Of a DNA stretch of 8,257 nt, positions 5,570 through 8,257 are shown piece by piece. The stretch covers positions 1 to 8,257 of the forward strand of contig JAYUOV010000300.1 in assembly GCA_043760535.1 (NCBI GenBank), written 5' to 3'. The position numbers and the translations under genes are program-made. Position 1 is the first letter of the stretch, and every line of letters begins with the position of its first letter. This DNA comes from JAZKFT01 sp043760535. Its GTDB lineage: Bacteria; Bacteroidota; Bacteroidia; Chitinophagales; Chitinophagaceae. Under the pieces are notes generated by a model. That model was not told where the DNA came from. It saw nothing but the letters and a program-made list of their open reading frames with translations, and did no database searches.

Positions 5570-7225
5570 ATGCCCAAAGACAATTCTATCACCTCCGTTT
5601 TGATTATAGGAAGCGGCCCCATCGTTATAGGCCAAGCCTGCGAATTTGACTATAGCGGCACACAGGCAGCAAGAAGTTTAAGCGAAGAAGGGATTAAAGT
5701 AACCCTTATTAATAGTAACCCTGCCACCATTATGACCGACCCCATGATGGCCGACAGGGTTTATTTATTGCCACTTACCGTAGAAAGTATTGAGCAAATA
5801 CTGGAAGAAAACCAGATAGACGCTATACTGCCTACCATGGGTGGACAAACTGCACTGAACCTTGCCAAAGAAGCCGAAGAACTGGGCATTTGGGAAAAAT
5901 ACAATTGCCGCCTTATTGGTGTGGATATTAAAGCCATAGATAAGGCCGAAGACCGTGAAAAATTCCGGCAATGGATGATACAACTTGGCGTACAGGTAGC
6001 TCCGGCACGTACAGCCAACAGCTTTTTAGAAGGAAAAGAATTTGCACAGGAAATTGGATTTCCATTGGTAATACGCCCATCGTTTACATTGGGCGGCGGT
6101 GGTGCTGGCTTTGTGCATGATAAAACGGAGCTGGACGAAGCCCTTAACCGTGGCCTTACCGCCAGCCCCATACATGAAGTGTTGGTAGAAAAAGCTGTAA
6201 TAGGCTGGAAGGAATTTGAACTGGAACTTTTAAGAGATGCTGCCGACAATGTGGCCATTATTTGTACCGTGGAAAACTTTGACCCCATGGGCGTACACAC
6301 CGGCGACAGCATTACTGTGGCACCGGCAATGACGCTTAGCGACACTGCATTTCAGCTAATGCGGAACACGGCAATTATGATTATGAGAGACCTGGGCAAC
6401 TTTGCCGGCGGCTGTAATGTGCAGTTTGCACTCAACCCCGAAACCGAAGAGCTGATAGCTGTAGAAATTAACCCACGGGTAAGTCGCTCATCGGCATTGG
6501 CCAGTAAGGCCACAGGTTATCCCATTGCTAAAGTAGCAGCTAAACTGGCTATTGGCTATAATCTGGACGAGCTAAAAAATCAGATTACCCAAACCACTTC
6601 GGCCTACTTTGAACCAGCTTTGGATTATGTAATCGTAAAAATGCCCCGCTGGAACTTTGATAAGTTTAAAGGAGCCAACGACACACTCGGCCTGCAAATG
6701 AAAAGCGTAGGCGAAGTAATGAGCATAGGCCGCAGCTTTACCGAAGCGATACAAAAAGCTTGTCAGAGTTTAGAGAATGAAGCGGTGGGACTGGGTTATT
6801 ATGGCAAAAGCATGATGCATAGCGAAGAACTGATTCAGTATATTAAGACGCCGAAATGGGATCGGATTTTCCGCATAAAAGATGCATTGATGCAGGGTGT
6901 AAGCATTAAAACCATTTGCGAAGCCACAAGAATAGACCGCTGGTTTATTTACCAAATACGAGAAATAGCTAGGATAGAACAGGAAATAATGAAGTACAAC
7001 GGCGATACCCTGCCCGATGAATTATTGATAAAAGCCAAACGCAATGGCTTTGGCGACGAACAGATTTGCCGCATTTTAAAAGACGGCACTTTAGAAGATG
7101 AAATTTACGAACGCCGCAAGAAAATGGGATTAACCAGGGTGTTTAAAATGGTGGATACATGCAGTGCAGAGTTTGAGGCCAAGACGCCGTATTTCTATAG
7201 TACTTTTGAGAATCCATCTTTGTAA
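5570..7225 (+). CDS. carB: Carbamoyl-phosphate synthase large subunit, N-terminal half (split CarB)
   Basis: This 551-residue protein corresponds to the first half of CarB, which is about 1073 residues in E. coli. It holds the carboxyphosphate-forming ATP-grasp domain (about 1-402) and the oligomerization domain (about 403-551). It phosphorylates bicarbonate and takes ammonia supplied by the CarA glutaminase, the first step toward pyrimidines and arginine. The start MPKDxxI..VLIIGSGPIVIGQACEFDYSG is typical. Residues known to act in E. coli occur at identical numbers: Arg129, Arg169, Glu215, Asn236, His243, Gln285, Glu299, Asn301, Arg303 and Arg306. The protein ends with FEAKTPYFYSTFENPSL and a TAA where full-length CarB continues through a linker into its second half. 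That half is encoded at 7971, so this is a clean split and not a decayed gene. The start follows an A-rich stretch with no Shine-Dalgarno, usual for the phylum. carA is not adjacent in this window. Confidence 0.96.
   Translation: MPKDNSITSVLIIGSGPIVIGQACEFDYSGTQAARSLSEEGIKVTLINSNPATIMTDPMMADRVYLLPLTVESIEQILEENQIDAILPTMGGQTALNLAKEAEELGIWEKYNCRLIGVDIKAIDKAEDREKFRQWMIQLGVQVAPARTANSFLEGKEFAQEIGFPLVIRPSFTLGGGGAGFVHDKTELDEALNRGLTASPIHEVLVEKAVIGWKEFELELLRDAADNVAIICTVENFDPMGVHTGDSITVAPAMTLSDTAFQLMRNTAIMIMRDLGNFAGGCNVQFALNPETEELIAVEINPRVSRSSALASKATGYPIAKVAAKLAIGYNLDELKNQITQTTSAYFEPALDYVIVKMPRWNFDKFKGANDTLGLQMKSVGEVMSIGRSFTEAIQKACQSLENEAVGLGYYGKSMMHSEELIQYIKTPKWDRIFRIKDALMQGVSIKTICEATRIDRWFIYQIREIARIEQEIMKYNGDTLPDELLIKAKRNGFGDEQICRILKDGTLEDEIYERRKKMGLTRVFKMVDTCSAEFEAKTPYFYSTFENPSL
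7210..7217 (+). repeat. 8-bp direct repeat, left copy, at the carB split
   Basis: GAATCCAT occurs here, 6 bases before the stop codon of the N-terminal carB half, and again at 7983-7990 near the start of the C-terminal half. The two copies bracket the toxin-antitoxin pair. It could be a target-site duplication or a trace of slippage, but 8 bases can match by chance. Joining the copies would not restore one reading frame. Confidence 0.4.
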
Positions 7226-7247
7226 AAAACTAAGTTAAACTACAATT

Positions 7248-7478
7248 ATGATTACGCTTGATGACGATACCATAAAAAAAACCGGCATGACGGAAAAGGC
7301 TATTCTGATTGATTTTTCTTGCTGGATGTTTGAAAAACATTTTCTTACAATTAGCCAGGCTTCTAAATTTTGCGGGTTAAATTATGTGGAAATGATGCTG
7401 GAACTGGGTAAAAAAAACATACCAATTATAGATGAACTGTCCACCTTGGCCGAAATAGAAGACATTAGTAAAAGTTAG
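7248..7478 (+). CDS. UPF0175-family antitoxin
   Basis: This 76-residue protein is similar to UPF0175 antitoxins, which pair with DUF3368 PIN toxins. The N-terminus ITLDDDTIKKTGMTEKAIL matches the short strand-helix start of the family. The core at 32-62 (FLTISQASKFCGLNYVEMM...LGKKNIPII) matches the family pattern LSxxxAAxLAGxxxxEFxxxLxxxxIPI, including a helix-turn-helix-like segment at about 34-52 that could bind DNA. The acidic tail (62-76) may contact the toxin. It starts 22 bases after the N-terminal carB stop and ends 6 bases before the toxin, the usual antitoxin-first order. No separate promoter is obvious in the 22-base gap, so it probably depends on read-through from carB or on a promoter inside carB. 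Confidence 0.8.
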   Translation: MITLDDDTIKKTGMTEKAILIDFSCWMFEKHFLTISQASKFCGLNYVEMMLELGKKNIPIIDELSTLAEIEDISKS

Positions 7479-7484
7479 TAAAGC

Positions 7485-7967
7485 ATGATTGTAGTTAGCG
7501 ATACTTCACCTATTGTAGCACTGTTACATATTGAAGCATTAGACCTTCTTGAAAAAATTTACCAAAAAGTAATCATCCCAACCGAAGTTTTTTGGGAGTT
7601 AAAAAATGCGCATTTGGTGAACGACAACTTTATGAATGTTTACCCATTTATCGAAATAAAAAATCCGGCCGATACTGGTTTGGTAAACCAACTGAACCTA
7701 CAAATTGACATGGGCGAATCGGAAGCGATAGCCCTAGCAATAGAGGAAAATGCAGGTTTTCTTTTGATGGATGAAAAAAAGGGACGAATGATTGCTGCAA
7801 CTTTCCACTTGCAGCTAAGGGGCACATTAGGCATTTTGCTCGAAGCTAAAAACAGGGGTTACATTCCTGCTATTAAACCAGCTATATTAAAAATTCAAAA
7901 AGATATTGGCTTTTACATTAGTGGAATAATTTTACAATCTATTTTACAAAAAGCGAACGAATTATAA
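7485..7967 (+). CDS. DUF3368 PIN-domain RNase toxin
   Basis: This 160-residue protein has the full DUF3368 layout. It begins IVVSDTSPIVALLHIEALDLL with the first catalytic acid Asp6, then VIIPTEVFWEL with Glu38. GESEAIALAIEE follows with Glu78/Glu80, then FLLMDEKKGR with Asp96. The C-terminal block GTLGILLEAKNRGYIPAIKPAILKIQKDIGFYIS is characteristic of the family. All acidic positions expected for Mg-dependent PIN ribonucleases are present, so it is probably active and held in check by the upstream UPF0175 protein. The RNA target is unknown. It ends 3 bases before the ATG of the second carB half, tight enough for translational coupling. The length is normal and no frameshift or truncation is seen. 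Confidence 0.88.
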   Translation: MIVVSDTSPIVALLHIEALDLLEKIYQKVIIPTEVFWELKNAHLVNDNFMNVYPFIEIKNPADTGLVNQLNLQIDMGESEAIALAIEENAGFLLMDEKKGRMIAATFHLQLRGTLGILLEAKNRGYIPAIKPAILKIQKDIGFYISGIILQSILQKANEL

Positions 7968-7970
7968 ACA

Positions 7971-8257
7971 ATGATCCATAACGAATCCATTAGTTCCAAC
8001 AAGAAAAAAATCATCGTACTCGGTAGCGGCCCTAACCGCATCGGGCAAGGTATTGAGTTCGATTACTGCTGTGTACACGGCTTGCTAGCCATTAAAGATT
8101 GCGGCTTTGAAGCCATTATGGTAAACTGCAACCCTGAAACGGTGAGTACCGATTTTGATATTGCAGACAAGCTTTATTTTGAACCCGTTTTTTGGGAGCA
8201 TCTGTGGGAAATAGTAGAGCATGAAAAACCTTATGGCGTTATTGTTCAGTTGGGTGG
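7971..8257 (+). CDS. carB: Carbamoyl-phosphate synthase large subunit, C-terminal half (split CarB), partial
   Basis: The first 95 codons are present and the gene runs off the right edge. The protein opens MIHNESISSNKKKIIVLGSG, then PNRIGQGIEFDYCCVH, IMVNCNPETVSTDFD and KPYGVIVQLGG. These match the start of the second CarB half (E. coli from about residue 554), the domain that phosphorylates carbamate to carbamoyl phosphate. The NESISSNKKK segment resembles the interdomain linker of unsplit Bacteroidota CarB, so little if anything of the protein seems lost at the break. ATG at 7971 is the only sensible start because the preceding bases are the toxin stop and a 3-base gap. Whether the rest, including the allosteric domain, is intact cannot be seen here. 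Confidence 0.94.
   Translation, partial: MIHNESISSNKKKIIVLGSGPNRIGQGIEFDYCCVHGLLAIKDCGFEAIMVNCNPETVSTDFDIADKLYFEPVFWEHLWEIVEHEKPYGVIVQLG
7983..7990 (+). repeat. 8-bp direct repeat, right copy, at the carB split
   Basis: This is the second GAATCCAT, in codons 5-7 of the C-terminal carB half (reading Glu-Ser-Ile). It mirrors 7210-7217 on the other side of the toxin-antitoxin pair. The reading phase differs between the copies (third codon position on the left, first on the right), so simple excision would give a frameshift. Confidence 0.4.

Noticed and set aside
5761..6345. Long minus-strand open frame (194 codons) inside carB
   Set aside because: It is antisense to a strongly conserved CarB region, has a low-complexity Ser-rich translation, and resembles no family; it is a shadow of the coding strand.
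7223..7971. carB split as a simple sequencing frameshift
   Set aside because: Two complete, recognisable genes lie between the halves and each half has its own start and stop, so a base error cannot explain it.

Overview
The window looks like a Bacteroidota chromosome segment, most likely from a Chitinophagaceae-like lineage. The reasons are a secreted lamin-tail protein with the C-terminal module typical of that phylum, A-rich gene starts without a Shine-Dalgarno sequence, a TAnnTTTG-type -7 box ahead of carB, and moderate-to-low GC. The phylum is fairly safe; the family is a guess.

The left part (1-5377) is accessory. It opens with the orphan C-terminal piece of a type ISP-like restriction helicase/methylase (78-527). 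Next comes an AAA ATPase with a DUF4143 nuclease-like C-terminus (642-1811), which sits between two copies of a 37-bp palindrome (585-621 and 1826-1862). Convergent to it is a secreted two-lamin-tail-domain protein (3674-1956, minus). Behind that, on the same strand, is a second and different ATPase with a DUF234/PD-(D/E)XK-like C-terminus (5212-3776, minus). Upstream of this gene lie two tandem 50-bp stem-loops (5220-5269 and 5328-5377). Each ATPase gene therefore has its own dyad-symmetric DNA immediately upstream, although the motif sequences differ.

The right part (5485-8257) is a carB locus with an unusual arrangement. Carbamoyl-phosphate synthase large subunit is made as two proteins. 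The N-terminal half (5570-7225) carries the carboxyphosphate and oligomerization domains with its active-site residues intact. The C-terminal half starts at 7971 and runs off the window. Between them are two genes that read as a complete type II toxin-antitoxin pair: a UPF0175 antitoxin (7248-7478) and a DUF3368 PIN-domain RNase toxin (7485-7967). All four genes are on the plus strand with gaps of 22, 6 and 3 bases, so they probably form one transcript. The break lies in the linker between the two homologous halves of CarB, so both halves could fold and assemble into a working enzyme. The module is thus embedded inside a pyrimidine/arginine biosynthesis locus, and its expression is probably tied to that of CarB.
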